The notes beneath the pieces were generated by a model. It was not told where the DNA came from. It ran no database searches and saw nothing but the letters and a program-made list of their open reading frames with translations. A DNA stretch of 64,000 nt from Pseudomonadota bacterium (lineage in GTDB: Bacteria; Pseudomonadota; Alphaproteobacteria; Rhizobiales; Devosiaceae). The stretch lies in assembly GCA_023388175.1 (NCBI GenBank), contig JAEWGT010000008.1, forward strand, positions 62,001-126,000, given 5' to 3'. Shown here one piece after another: positions 53,804 through 62,622 of this stretch (the stretch's first letter is position 1; each line of letters begins with the position of its first letter). The position numbers and the translations under genes were made by a program.

Positions 53804-55405
53804 ATGCGGGCGCCAATCGGTTTCAGGATCAGCAACAGACGGAAATCGTTGAAGATTTCGCAGGCGGCACTGGCGCGCCTGGTCGGCATTTCGGCGAGCT
53901 ACCTGAACCTGATCGAGAACAACAAGCGCGATGTCGGTGGCGTGCTGTTGCAGCGCGTAGCCCACCATTTGCAGATCGATATCGGTGACCTGACGGGGCA
54001 GGCCGAGCAGAAATTGCTGGCCGACCTTGAAGAGGCCTATGCCGATCCCATGATCGAGTCGTTGCCGTTTCAGCCCGATGAGCGGCGACTGCTGGTGGCG
54101 CAATATCCGGCCAGCGCGGCGGCTCTGGCCAGGCTGCACCGGGCCTATTCGGACGCCATTGCCAGTGCCGACGCCTATGCGGACCGGTTGCGCAGCGATC
54201 CACTGCTCATGCAATTGCTGCATCAGGTGCTGTCGGGCATTACCGCCGTGCGCTCGAGCGCGGAAATTCTTGAGGATGTGCCCGATCTCGACGAGGCCGA
54301 GCGGCAGAGATTCCTGAGCGCGATCGGGCGCGAAACGCGCAATCTCAGCGATGTTGCGCGCAACATGATCGGCTATTTCGATACGGCCAGCGCCGAACGG
54401 CGGTCCATTTCACCGGCGCGGGAGATCGACGACCTGCTGATCGACAGGCGCAACCATTTCCCCCAACTTGAGGAAGCGGCCGCCAGCTTGCGCCAGGAGA
54501 TCGAGCTGTCCGGCGCCTTCGGACTGCGGACGTTGACCGATCTCATCGAACGGCGTTTTGGCGTGCAGGTGGTGGTGGGTGGCGCGCCGCCGGGTCGTGG
54601 GGCAGATTTTCCGGGTCAGTATCGTTTTGTGCCAGAAGCCGGAACCATGTGGCTGGCGGGAGCAACCACGCTGGCCACCCGGCAGTTCCAGCTGGCGCGG
54701 CTTTATGGAGAGCTGGCCGCAGCCCAGACCATCGAGGACGAACTGGACACGGCCGGGCTGGGCAGCGCGGCGGCGCGGCGCCTGGCGCGGCGGGCACTGG
54801 GCTCCTATCTGGCCGGCGCCATGGTGTTTCCCTATTCGGCGTTTCTCGAAGCGGCGGAAGACGCCGCCTATGACATCGACCAGTTGCGGCAGCTCTACAA
54901 TGCCAGTTACGAACAGGTGGCGCACCGGCTGGTAACGCTGCGGCGCAAGGGTGAAGAAGGCATTCCCTTCGGTTTCCTGCGCTCCGATCCGGCCGGACGG
55001 CTGACCAAGCATTTTCCGCTGCCCAGTCTGCTCCTGCCCTATTCGGGCCATGCCTGCCCGCTCTGGGCGATTTATGGGGCGTTCCGAACGCCGGATATGC
55101 CGGTGCGGCAGGTGGTGCGGTTTTCCGATGGTTCGCGCTATCTTTTCGTGGCACGCACGGTGCAGCGCCGCGCCGCCGCTTTCCACGAACCGCCAGTCAC
55201 GGCGTCGGTCATGCTGGCCTGTGATGTGCTGCATGCCGACGGAACGGTCTATGCGCAGGGGCTCGACCTGCACAATCACGGCGCGGACGTCCCGGTGGGG
55301 CCGACATGTCGTTTGTGTACGCGGCCCGACTGCGCCAGCCGGCAGGAAGAGGCTCTTGGCCCCTCGCCGGGAGTGCCGGAAATGCGGGCTTCGCTGGTGC
55401 CGTGA
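53804..55405 (+). CDS. XRE-family ScfR-type regulator with an internal DHp-like segment
   Basis: This 533-aa regulator starts with a canonical XRE helix-turn-helix (residues 8-60: KISQAALARLVGISASYLNLIENNKR). The C-terminal half carries the short-chain fatty acyl regulator (DUF2083/ScfR-RamB) pattern, with a Cys cluster near the end (CRLCTRPDCASRQ). Residues 136-192 are unusual: LLHQVLSGITAVRSS, then EIL and RQRFLSAI reproduce the two-helix HisKA pattern of the kinase encoded downstream, with His140 at the phosphoacceptor position but without the usual Pro. Strong ribosome-binding site GGGGAGGGG. Acyl-CoA sensing is inferred from family. Confidence 0.85.
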   Translation: MRAPIGFRISNRRKSLKISQAALARLVGISASYLNLIENNKRDVGGVLLQRVAHHLQIDIGDLTGQAEQKLLADLEEAYADPMIESLPFQPDERRLLVAQYPASAAALARLHRAYSDAIASADAYADRLRSDPLLMQLLHQVLSGITAVRSSAEILEDVPDLDEAERQRFLSAIGRETRNLSDVARNMIGYFDTASAERRSISPAREIDDLLIDRRNHFPQLEEAAASLRQEIELSGAFGLRTLTDLIERRFGVQVVVGGAPPGRGADFPGQYRFVPEAGTMWLAGATTLATRQFQLARLYGELAAAQTIEDELDTAGLGSAAARRLARRALGSYLAGAMVFPYSAFLEAAEDAAYDIDQLRQLYNASYEQVAHRLVTLRRKGEEGIPFGFLRSDPAGRLTKHFPLPSLLLPYSGHACPLWAIYGAFRTPDMPVRQVVRFSDGSRYLFVARTVQRRAAAFHEPPVTASVMLACDVLHADGTVYAQGLDLHNHGADVPVGPTCRLCTRPDCASRQEEALGPSPGVPEMRASLVP

Positions 55406-55450
55406 GGATTTTCCCTTGGCGAAAAGCATCGATTGCGATTTAGTGGCCCG

Positions 55451-55474
55451 GTTCGCGGAGGGGAGACCGCGAAC
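55451..55474 (+). promoter_or_regulatory. GC-rich hairpin between the XRE regulator and receiver genes
   Basis: GTTCGCGG, 8-nt loop AGGGGAGA, CCGCGAAC. The hairpin lies 16 nt before the receiver start. No T run follows, so termination is partial at best; a role in setting regulator-to-receiver expression is possible. Confidence 0.4.
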
Positions 55475-55489
55475 GAACCGGGGGGAAAT

Positions 55490-55873
55490 TTGGGCATCGA
55501 TGTCCTGATAGCCGAAGACGAGCCGAGCATTCTTGAATCACTTGATTTCATCCTGCGCCGCGCAGGCTGGAGCATCGAGTCGGTGACGGATGGCGAAGCT
55601 GTGCTCGAACGGGTGCGCCGCACGCCGCCGCGTGTGCTGGTGCTCGACGTCATGCTGCCCAAACGCAGCGGCTTCGACGTGCTCAAGCAGCTCCGCGCCG
55701 ATCTGGAGACGCGGGCGCTGCCCGTATTGATCCTGACCGCCAAGGGGCAGCAACAGGACCGACGCATTGCCGAGGAACTGGGCGCCGACGGTTTTGTCAC
55801 AAAGCCCTATTCCAATGCCGAGGTCGTCGGGGCGGTGCGCGCCTTGCTGGGTGAGAATGACCGAGAGGCGTAG
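55490..55873 (+). CDS. Stand-alone response regulator receiver domain
   Basis: From the TTG at 55490 the protein has 127 aa and only a receiver domain. Every functional residue is present: acidic triplet E9-D10-E11, phosphoacceptor D53 in LVLDVMLP, T83 (LTAKG) and K105 (TKPYS). There is no DNA-binding output, unlike CrbR-type partners of transporter-kinases. The start is uncertain because no ATG exists nearby; the frame runs back to 55433. Its stop overlaps the following small membrane gene. It is encoded between the XRE regulator and the SLC5-kinase. Confidence 0.88.
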   Translation: MGIDVLIAEDEPSILESLDFILRRAGWSIESVTDGEAVLERVRRTPPRVLVLDVMLPKRSGFDVLKQLRADLETRALPVLILTAKGQQQDRRIAEELGADGFVTKPYSNAEVVGAVRALLGENDREA

Positions 55874-56090
55874 GGTCGTCGGGGGCATGTTCCTGCTGAC
55901 GGTAATGGGGCTTATCGTCCTGGTGCCGCCGGTCGTGACGCTGTTCAACCACGATTCCACCATTCTCGGCGTGCCGCAGATCGTCGTCTATCTCTTCGGC
56001 GTCTGGCTGCTGCTGATCCTGGGCACGGTGCTGCTGACGCGGCATCTCGCGCCGGACGCGAGCGGCCATCGGGAAGAAGGCGACGGCTAG
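55857..56090 (+). CDS. Two-helix small membrane protein (symporter small-subunit-like)
   Basis: The ATG at 55857 lies within the end of the receiver gene. The 77-aa protein has two transmembrane helices (about residues 11-29 and 42-63) and a polar tail. Size, topology and position directly upstream (no gap) of the SLC5-containing gene resemble DUF485/DUF4212 small subunits paired with sodium:solute symporters such as the YjcH-ActP pair, though I do not see a clear sequence motif. It may stabilise the transporter part of the kinase. Confidence 0.75.
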   Translation: MTERRRVVGGMFLLTVMGLIVLVPPVVTLFNHDSTILGVPQIVVYLFGVWLLLILGTVLLTRHLAPDASGHREEGDG

Positions 56091-58799
56091 ATGTTGTCCG
56101 CCGATTTCGTTATCGCAACGGCGGTCGCCTATGTCGGGCTTCTGTTCGTGCTGGCCTATTTCGGTGACCGGCGCGCCAAGGCGAACAAGCGCTCGTGGCT
56201 GAATTCGCCGGCGGTCTATACGCTGTCTATTTCAGTCTATTGCACCAGCTGGACCTTCTATGGCGCGGTGGGCAATGCCGCGCGCAGCGGTCTCGAATTT
56301 CTCACCATTTATCTCGGCCCGACGCTGGTTTTCGTCGGCTGGTATTTCCTGCTGCGGCGGTTGGTGCGCATCAGTCATCTGCATCGCATCACCTCTGTCG
56401 CCGATCTGTTGTCGTCGCGGTTTGGCAAGTCCAGCAGGCTGGGCGTATTGGTGACCTGTATCGCGGTGATCGGTATTGCGCCCTATATCGCGCTCCAGCT
56501 CAAGGCCGTCACCTCGTCCATTCAGGCCGTTGCCGGTGCGTCCGAATTCGGGCGTGGCAGCCTGACCGGCATCGACGATGTGGGGCTGGCGCTGGGCGTT
56601 GCGGCGGCCATGGCCCTGTTCACGATCCTCTTCGGTACGCGGCATGTGGATGCCAAGGAACAGCATCATGGCGTGGTGGCTGCCATTGCCTTCGAGGCGG
56701 TGGTCAAGCTGGCTGCCCTCGTCGCGGTTGGCGTCTTCGTGGTCTATATCGGTGGCGGGGTGGAGGGTATTTTCAGCCAGGCTGCGGAAAAGGGTGTGGC
56801 CTTTGACACCTCGGCCAGCTTCGACAGCCGCTGGATCACCACTTTGGTGCTCTCCATCGCCGCTATCATCTGCCTGCCGCGCCAGTTTCAGGTGACGGTG
56901 GTGGAGAATTCCGACGAAAACCACCTGCGGGTCGCCGGCTGGGCCTTCCCGGCCTATATGATGCTGATGAGCATCTTCATCATCCCCATCGCCATTTATG
57001 GCCTGACGGTGATGCCCGATGGCTCCAATCCCGACATGTTCGCCCTGACCCTGCCATTGTCGGCCGGCCAGAATGGGCTTGCCTTGTTTGCCTTTATCGG
57101 CGGATTCTCATCTGCCACATCAATGATCATCCTGGAGTCGATCGCCCTGTCCATCATGGTGTCGAACCACATCATGATGCCGCTGGTGCTCAAGTTCAGC
57201 GCCGTGTCGCAGGGCGGGGACGGGCAGGGGGTGAGCAGTCTCCTGCTGATCACCCGGCGTTTCGCCATCGTGCTGATCCTGTCGCTGGGCTTTTTCTACT
57301 TCTTCTTCACGCGCGACTCGGACGCTTTGGCACCGATAGGTCTGATTTCCTTCACCGCCATAGCGCAGTTCTTTCCGGCCTTGCTTGCCGCGATCTTCTG
57401 GCGTGATGCCTCGCTCAAGGCAGTCACCGCCGCCATTCTGGTTGGCTCGGTCGTGTGGGCATGGACCTGTTTCCTGCCGTCGCTGGCTTCGGTTTCTCCC
57501 GTGGTGTCCACGCTGTTGCAGGAAGGGCCATGGGGCATTGTCTGGCTGCGGCCCGAGGCGATGTTCGGGCTTGAAGGCTGGGACCCGCTGGCGCATGCCG
57601 CCTTCTGGAGCCTGTCCATCAACACGCTGATCCTGACGCTGGGATCGCTGATGACGCGCCCATCGTCGCTGGAACGCATCCAGGCCACGGCCTTTGTCGA
57701 TGTGTTCCGCCGCCATGGCCTACCGCAGCGCAATTTCCTGCCCGGCTCGGCCACGGCCAATGACCTGTTCTTCGTGGCAGAGCGCGTGCTGGGTGAAAAG
57801 CGTGCGGTGGCGCTGTTCGAATCGGCAGCGCGCGAATCCGGTGTCGATCCTGCGCAACTGGAGCCAACGCCGGAATTCATTGGCGGGTTGGAGCGCGAAC
57901 TGGCCGGTTCCATCGGCGCGTCGTCTGCGCATGTCATGCTGTCCAAGGTGGTGGCGGGTGGCGACGTGTCGCTGGAAGAAATGATGCAGATGGCTGACGA
58001 AACCCAGCAGGTCATCGAATATTCCCAACAATTGGAAAAGACCTCGGCAGAGCTGCGCCTGACCGCGCGCAAGCTGGAGGATGCCAATGCCCAATTGCGC
58101 GAGCTGGACAGCCAGAAGGACGAATTTCTCAGTCAGGTGAGCCATGAAGTGCGCACGCCGATGACGTCGATCCGCTCCTTTTCCGAAATATTGCTCGAGC
58201 CTGAAGGTCTCAACGAGGCGCAACGTCAGCGCTTCCTCTCTACTATCCATCAGGAAAGCATGCGGCTGACCAAGCTGCTCGACGAAATCCTCGATCTCAG
58301 CGCGCTTGAGCGGGGTGAGCGCACCTGGCAGAATGCGCCGGTCGATGCCGAGGATGCGTTGAACCGGGCTTTGAGCGTCTGCGATGCACTGCTGCGGCAG
58401 AAAGGCATGCGGGTGGAACTGGGTGAGCGTGCCCACACGACCATGGTGGAAGGTGATGGCGACCGGCTGTGCCAGGTCTTCATCAACCTGATCTCCAATG
58501 CGGTGAAATATAACGATGCACCCGAGCCGGTGGTGCGGGTGACCTCGTCGGTGCGGGCCGGCAGCTATGTGGTGGAAGTGTCCGACAATGGGCCGGGTAT
58601 TGGCAAGACCGAGCGCAAGCTGATCTTCGAGAAGTTCTGGCGCGGGGTCGCCGGTTCCGGCGATCAGGGCGGTGCAGGGCTGGGTCTGGCCATCAGCCGC
58701 CAGATCATCGCCCGGATGAATGGGGTGCTTGAACTTGTGCCGGGGCCCCTGCCGGGTGCCTGTTTTCGGGTAAGGCTGCCGGTGGCGCGCCGGGACTAG
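56091..58799 (+). CDS. SLC5 transporter-STAC-histidine kinase (CrbS/CbrA-like)
   Basis: This 902-aa protein fuses a sodium:solute symporter (SLC5, about residues 1-500, 13 or so helices, with the YFGDRRAK loop) to a STAC region (about 540-640), a coiled linker and a HisKA-HATPase kinase. The H-box SHEVRTPM has phosphoacceptor His685; the ATPase shows NLISNAVKYN (N box), SDNGPGIG (G1), EKFWRG and GAGLGLAI (G2). Family members couple sensing or uptake of acetate, histidine or similar solutes to a two-component output. Start ATG is directly after the preceding stop. Confidence 0.93.
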   Translation: MLSADFVIATAVAYVGLLFVLAYFGDRRAKANKRSWLNSPAVYTLSISVYCTSWTFYGAVGNAARSGLEFLTIYLGPTLVFVGWYFLLRRLVRISHLHRITSVADLLSSRFGKSSRLGVLVTCIAVIGIAPYIALQLKAVTSSIQAVAGASEFGRGSLTGIDDVGLALGVAAAMALFTILFGTRHVDAKEQHHGVVAAIAFEAVVKLAALVAVGVFVVYIGGGVEGIFSQAAEKGVAFDTSASFDSRWITTLVLSIAAIICLPRQFQVTVVENSDENHLRVAGWAFPAYMMLMSIFIIPIAIYGLTVMPDGSNPDMFALTLPLSAGQNGLALFAFIGGFSSATSMIILESIALSIMVSNHIMMPLVLKFSAVSQGGDGQGVSSLLLITRRFAIVLILSLGFFYFFFTRDSDALAPIGLISFTAIAQFFPALLAAIFWRDASLKAVTAAILVGSVVWAWTCFLPSLASVSPVVSTLLQEGPWGIVWLRPEAMFGLEGWDPLAHAAFWSLSINTLILTLGSLMTRPSSLERIQATAFVDVFRRHGLPQRNFLPGSATANDLFFVAERVLGEKRAVALFESAARESGVDPAQLEPTPEFIGGLERELAGSIGASSAHVMLSKVVAGGDVSLEEMMQMADETQQVIEYSQQLEKTSAELRLTARKLEDANAQLRELDSQKDEFLSQVSHEVRTPMTSIRSFSEILLEPEGLNEAQRQRFLSTIHQESMRLTKLLDEILDLSALERGERTWQNAPVDAEDALNRALSVCDALLRQKGMRVELGERAHTTMVEGDGDRLCQVFINLISNAVKYNDAPEPVVRVTSSVRAGSYVVEVSDNGPGIGKTERKLIFEKFWRGVAGSGDQGGAGLGLAISRQIIARMNGVLELVPGPLPGACFRVRLPVARRD

Positions 58800-58817
58800 A
58801 GACCAGGCATGGGCCGG

Positions 58818-59591
58818 TTAGCAGATTGACATGCAATTGTTGTTGCCGCCGCCTGGCGGCGTAACATTGCCGGTTTGCTGACTGGCTTCATCCGCGCTCG
58901 GCTCGGTTGCCGGCACAGATTGGGGAGCAATGCAGGCCTGGGCGCCCTGGACGCGAAAGTCGGGCTGAAAGGCGGACTGAATATTGGGCAGAGGAAAATT
59001 GCCGTTCAGCCCGTCCCTGTCGTCGCGCAGGGAGAAGAGGCCGTTCACTGTGCCAAGCGCGGCAATATCGCAGCGATTGGTGAGGTCGATACAGGTGGTG
59101 CCACGGCAAAGCGTCAGCGCACCTTCATAGAGCAATGTACGCACTTCGCTGCCAGCCACGGTCAGATCGAATTTGGTGCCGCGCACAGCGATGGAGGCTG
59201 TTGGCGTATCGATGGAATAGACCGGTTTCGGGCTATTGCCTGAAATGAAGCGGAACGTGCCGGATAATGCGTTCACGGCAAAGCTGTCATTGCGGCTGCC
59301 ATTAAGCAGATAGGCTTCAATCTCCAGCGTGCTGCGCGGTCCGACAACGAGGCGGGTCTGGTCCGAAAACAGCAATTGCACATGGCCGCCGGCGCCGGTG
59401 ACGATCCGGTCTCCGACCGATACATCCGCGCCCACGACAAGCACCCGCTCTGTCGCGCCGCGCTTGCTGAGCGCTTCGGGCTTGACGCCGACGGCCGTGC
59501 CTTCCCCGGCGGCGTAGGCCATGGACATGGCGGCAATACTGACAAGAGAGGCTGCGAGAATTGATTTCATCATGGTCATGATTGTCGGCAT
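58818..59591 (-). CDS. FecR-domain periplasmic protein
   Basis: This 257-aa protein has a signal peptide (hydrophobic residues about 9-27) and a FecR-like beta domain at about 45-150 (VLVVGADVSVGDRIVTGAGGHVQLLF, LVVGPRSTLEIEAYLL). TASIAVRGTKFDLTV is the other FecR-domain landmark. The C-terminal end is Gly/Asn-rich with a CMSIC motif. Unlike sigma-regulator FecR there is no N-terminal cytosolic region, so it is a stand-alone envelope protein. Several Met codons (59591, 59579, 59573) could start it; the true start is unresolved. Confidence 0.82.
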   Translation of the reverse strand: MPTIMTMMKSILAASLVSIAAMSMAYAAGEGTAVGVKPEALSKRGATERVLVVGADVSVGDRIVTGAGGHVQLLFSDQTRLVVGPRSTLEIEAYLLNGSRNDSFAVNALSGTFRFISGNSPKPVYSIDTPTASIAVRGTKFDLTVAGSEVRTLLYEGALTLCRGTTCIDLTNRCDIAALGTVNGLFSLRDDRDGLNGNFPLPNIQSAFQPDFRVQGAQACIAPQSVPATEPSADEASQQTGNVTPPGGGNNNCMSIC

Positions 59592-59746
59592 GGCAGCTGA
59601 ACCGGCGATGAATTGTACACCCTATCGGTGAAGACCTTAGCAAGAGGCAGCGCGCGGCGAAAGCGGCGGCGGGGCGGTTGCCGCGGGCGCCGCTGCACGC
59701 TATGTGCAGGACATGCACGAAGCCGCCAGCCGGCGTGAGGTCCGCA

Positions 59747-60487
59747 ATGAAACTTGCCTTTGTCATTCCTGCCTACAATGAAGAGGCGCTGATCGGGAAA
59801 TGCCTTGAATCGGTACAGGCCGAGATCAGGCGTTCGGGCATGGATGCGGATGTCATCGTCGTCAACAATGCCTCCAAGGATCGCACCGGCGAGATTGCAC
59901 GCTCGTTCGAGGGCGTGCGCGTGGTCGACGAGCCCAAGAAAGGGCTGGTCAATGCCCGCGATGCCGGTTTTGCGGCCAGCGAAGGCTATGACCTTGTCGC
60001 CAATATCGATAGCGACACCATCGTGCCGGAGGGCTGGCTCGATGTGGTGAAGCGCGAATTCGACAAGGATGACAAGCTGGTCTGCCTCAGCGGCCCCTAT
60101 ATCTACTACGATATGGCGCTGCATAACCGCATGCTTGTCGGCGCGTTTTACGGGCTGACCTATCTCATCTACCTGCTCAACCGCTTCGTGCTGCGCGTGG
60201 GCTCTGTGGTGCAGGGTGGCAATTTCGTCTTCAAGCGCGCCGCCTGGGAATCGGTGGGCGGCTATGACCGGTCCATCGAATTTTTCGGTGAAGACACCGA
60301 TGTGGCCGTGCGTCTGTCCAAGGTGGGCGCGGTCAAATGGACCTTTGCGCTCAAGATGAAGACATCGGGCCGTCGCCTTGAAAAAGAAGGTGTGTTCCGT
60401 ACTGCCGGCACCTATACGCTCAACTTCTTCTGGGTGACGTTCCGGGGCAAGCCGGCGACCAAGGCCTATAACGACATCCGCTCCTGA
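59747..60487 (+). CDS. Glycosyltransferase family 2
   Basis: From the ATG at 59747 the protein has 246 aa. The GT-A fold shows FVIPAYNEEALIGKCLESV at the N-terminus, VNNASKD, the DxD metal motif in NIDSDT (about residue 95) and GGYDRSIEFFGEDTDVAVRL with the acceptor-side ED. One hydrophobic segment (YGLTYLIYLLNRFVLRVGSV) may associate with the membrane. It would transfer a sugar from a nucleotide donor to polysaccharide or lipid; the substrate is unknown. Confidence 0.9.
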   Translation: MKLAFVIPAYNEEALIGKCLESVQAEIRRSGMDADVIVVNNASKDRTGEIARSFEGVRVVDEPKKGLVNARDAGFAASEGYDLVANIDSDTIVPEGWLDVVKREFDKDDKLVCLSGPYIYYDMALHNRMLVGAFYGLTYLIYLLNRFVLRVGSVVQGGNFVFKRAAWESVGGYDRSIEFFGEDTDVAVRLSKVGAVKWTFALKMKTSGRRLEKEGVFRTAGTYTLNFFWVTFRGKPATKAYNDIRS

Positions 60488-60548
60488 CGAGCCGGTTATA
60501 GTGCGCTAGACTTGCGGGCCGCATGGTGTGGCCGGAGCTGTCTGGCAG

Positions 60549-62276
60549 ATGAGCATGTTGCCGCAATTTCCGCCTATTCCGCTGGCGCAGGCCAGCGCCA
60601 TGCTGCGTGCCATGGTCCAGACATCGGGGCAGAATCTGGAGGCGCGCGTGCTGGGGCAATTGCCCAATGGCACGACACAGGTGCAAATCGGCCGGCAGGT
60701 GATGAGCCTGCAATTGCCGATGCCCCAGCCCGTGGGCACGACGCTCACGCTCGCTTTGCAACAGGCCGAAGGGCAGGTGCGCGTAACCCTGGTTTCCGCG
60801 CAGCCGCCCGCAGCGACGCCGCCCCAATCGGCAGCGCCGCAGGCGGTGAATATGCCGGCAACTTCGGTTCAATTGTCTGCTACGGCCTTGTCCGGGCAGG
60901 CGACGCCGCTCCCGGGGTCCGCCGCGCCCCTTGCCGCCTCGACTGCACCGGCTCCGGCAGCGATGCCGTCCCAGCCAGCTGTTTCCAGCGCGCCGGTTGT
61001 CAGTGCGCCGGCTGCAGCGGGCGCGGCAAATATAGCGCCTGCGAGCCAGGCGCAGCCCGTGCCTGCCACCGCTCCTGCGCCGCAGGCGGCCGTCGGGGAC
61101 CGCGCCGCGCCCCTGGTGACGCACGCCGCATCTGCGCAGGGCGCGCCGGCGGCGGGGATGCGCCCGGCCATACCCTATGCGATTGCTGCACCAGTCATTG
61201 CGTCGGGCGCCGCTGCGCCGCCGGCCACCTCTGCCGTCCCAGGCTGGCCACCGGTGGCGCCATCGACAATTGCCGGCACTGTGGGCCAGCACGCGTCGCC
61301 GCCGGGGGCGCAGGCTGCCCCCGGTCCCATCGCTCAGCCACAGACGGCTGTGCCTCAGGCTCCGGCCAGTCCGCAGGCCGCGTTGACGCAGATGGTGCAG
61401 CAGGCGCTGGCGCGGCAGGATAGTGTTGTCGCGCTCACCAGCGCCTTGACCAATGTGGTGGGAAGGGTGGCGCTGCCCGAGCCGGTGATGAAGGCCGTCC
61501 GGCAGGTTCTGGCGCAGCGCTTGTCGCTGGATGGCGGCGGGCCGGATGGGGTGACCTTGCAAAGAGCCGTCAGGAATTCGGGGATCTTTCAGGAGGCAAT
61601 GCTGGCCAGCGGGCAGGCCAAGGCCGCTGGCGGCGATATGAAAACGGCGCTGCTCGGCTTGCAGCGGCAACTTGGGGCCTGGCTCGGGGATCAGCCTGGG
61701 GTAGAGCAGGTCCGCGCCCTTCCGCCACCGCTGCGGGGACTTGTGCCGCGCGCAAGGGCGGAAAGCACCCTTTTGGCCGATCTGCCGGATGATCCGCAGG
61801 CAACCGGGAAAGTGCTGCTGGAGCGCACAGAGGCGGCACTGTCACGGCTGCGGCTGCATCAGAATGCCTCCTTGCCCGAACCCGCCGCACGACACGAGGC
61901 GCAGTGGAGCCTCGATCTGCCGGTAGTGCTGGGCGGTCAACAGAGCCTGTTGCATATGCAAATTCACCGGGACAGGGATGGTGACAATCCCGATCAGTCT
62001 GGCGATCGTGGCTGGCAGGTGCGGTTCGCCATCAATCTGAGCGAAATGGGCGAGGTCGGCGCACAGATATCGTTGCGCGGCGCAGTGACGGGCGTCTTGC
62101 TCTGGGCGGATCGTCCCGAAGTGGCGGCCGCTCTGGGCGAGGGTGTGGAAGCACTGCGGCTGGAGCTGGAGGCGCTGTCGCTGCTGCCGGGCGCTATCGT
62201 GGTGCGGGCCGGGGCACCCAGCAGTCCCGCCAATCCGACTTCTGCATCGGGCCATATCGTGGATGCGATGCTATGA
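60549..62276 (+). CDS. FliK-like flagellar hook-length control family protein
   Basis: This 575-aa protein has a conserved N-terminal 70 residues, a 330-residue low-complexity Pro/Ala/Gln linker, and a C-terminal domain (about 440-545) with the Flg_hook/FliK pattern: WSLDLPVVLGGQQSLLHMQIHRD, WQVRFAINLSEMGEVGAQISL. No other flagellar gene except the following FlhB-like one is nearby. The start ATG at 60549 is inferred. Its stop overlaps the next gene. In some alphaproteobacteria such pairs are called FliK-like/FlhX. Confidence 0.75.
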   Translation: MSMLPQFPPIPLAQASAMLRAMVQTSGQNLEARVLGQLPNGTTQVQIGRQVMSLQLPMPQPVGTTLTLALQQAEGQVRVTLVSAQPPAATPPQSAAPQAVNMPATSVQLSATALSGQATPLPGSAAPLAASTAPAPAAMPSQPAVSSAPVVSAPAAAGAANIAPASQAQPVPATAPAPQAAVGDRAAPLVTHAASAQGAPAAGMRPAIPYAIAAPVIASGAAAPPATSAVPGWPPVAPSTIAGTVGQHASPPGAQAAPGPIAQPQTAVPQAPASPQAALTQMVQQALARQDSVVALTSALTNVVGRVALPEPVMKAVRQVLAQRLSLDGGGPDGVTLQRAVRNSGIFQEAMLASGQAKAAGGDMKTALLGLQRQLGAWLGDQPGVEQVRALPPPLRGLVPRARAESTLLADLPDDPQATGKVLLERTEAALSRLRLHQNASLPEPAARHEAQWSLDLPVVLGGQQSLLHMQIHRDRDGDNPDQSGDRGWQVRFAINLSEMGEVGAQISLRGAVTGVLLWADRPEVAAALGEGVEALRLELEALSLLPGAIVVRAGAPSSPANPTSASGHIVDAML

Positions 62277-62551
62277 GCGACACGCCCACCGATCCCCGCG
62301 CGCTGGCCGTTGCCCTGCATTATGAACAGGGCTCGCGCGAAGCGCCTCGCGTCGTGGCCAAGGGCAGGGGGCTGGTGGCGGAGAAGATCATCGCGCTGGC
62401 CGAGGAAAATGGCGTGGTGATCGAAGCCAATCCGGTTCTGGCCGAGGCGTTGAGCGGGGTCGAGCTGGACGAGACCATCCCGGTAGAGCTCTATGAGGCC
62501 ATGGCTGTCGTGATCGGCTATGTGTTGCGCCAGGCCCGCAAACGGCCCTGA
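62273..62551 (+). CDS. FlhB C-terminal-domain homologue (FlhX-type)
   Basis: This 92-aa protein corresponds to the cytosolic FlhB_C domain alone: RALAVALHYEQGSREAPRVVAKGRGLVAEKII, then ENGVVIEANPVLAEALSGVELDETIPVELYEAMAVVI. The autocleavage NPTH motif is absent, so it cannot self-cleave. Such stand-alone domains can replace the lost C-terminal FlhB fragment in flagellar export. It is coupled to the FliK-like gene by a 4-nt overlap. Confidence 0.88.
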   Translation: MSDTPTDPRALAVALHYEQGSREAPRVVAKGRGLVAEKIIALAEENGVVIEANPVLAEALSGVELDETIPVELYEAMAVVIGYVLRQARKRP

Positions 62552-62622
62552 TTTACGCTGCGGCCTTGCGCCGTGACCTGCCGGTCCCCATGTCCAAACA
62601 AACAGACATGGAGCAGGCCATC

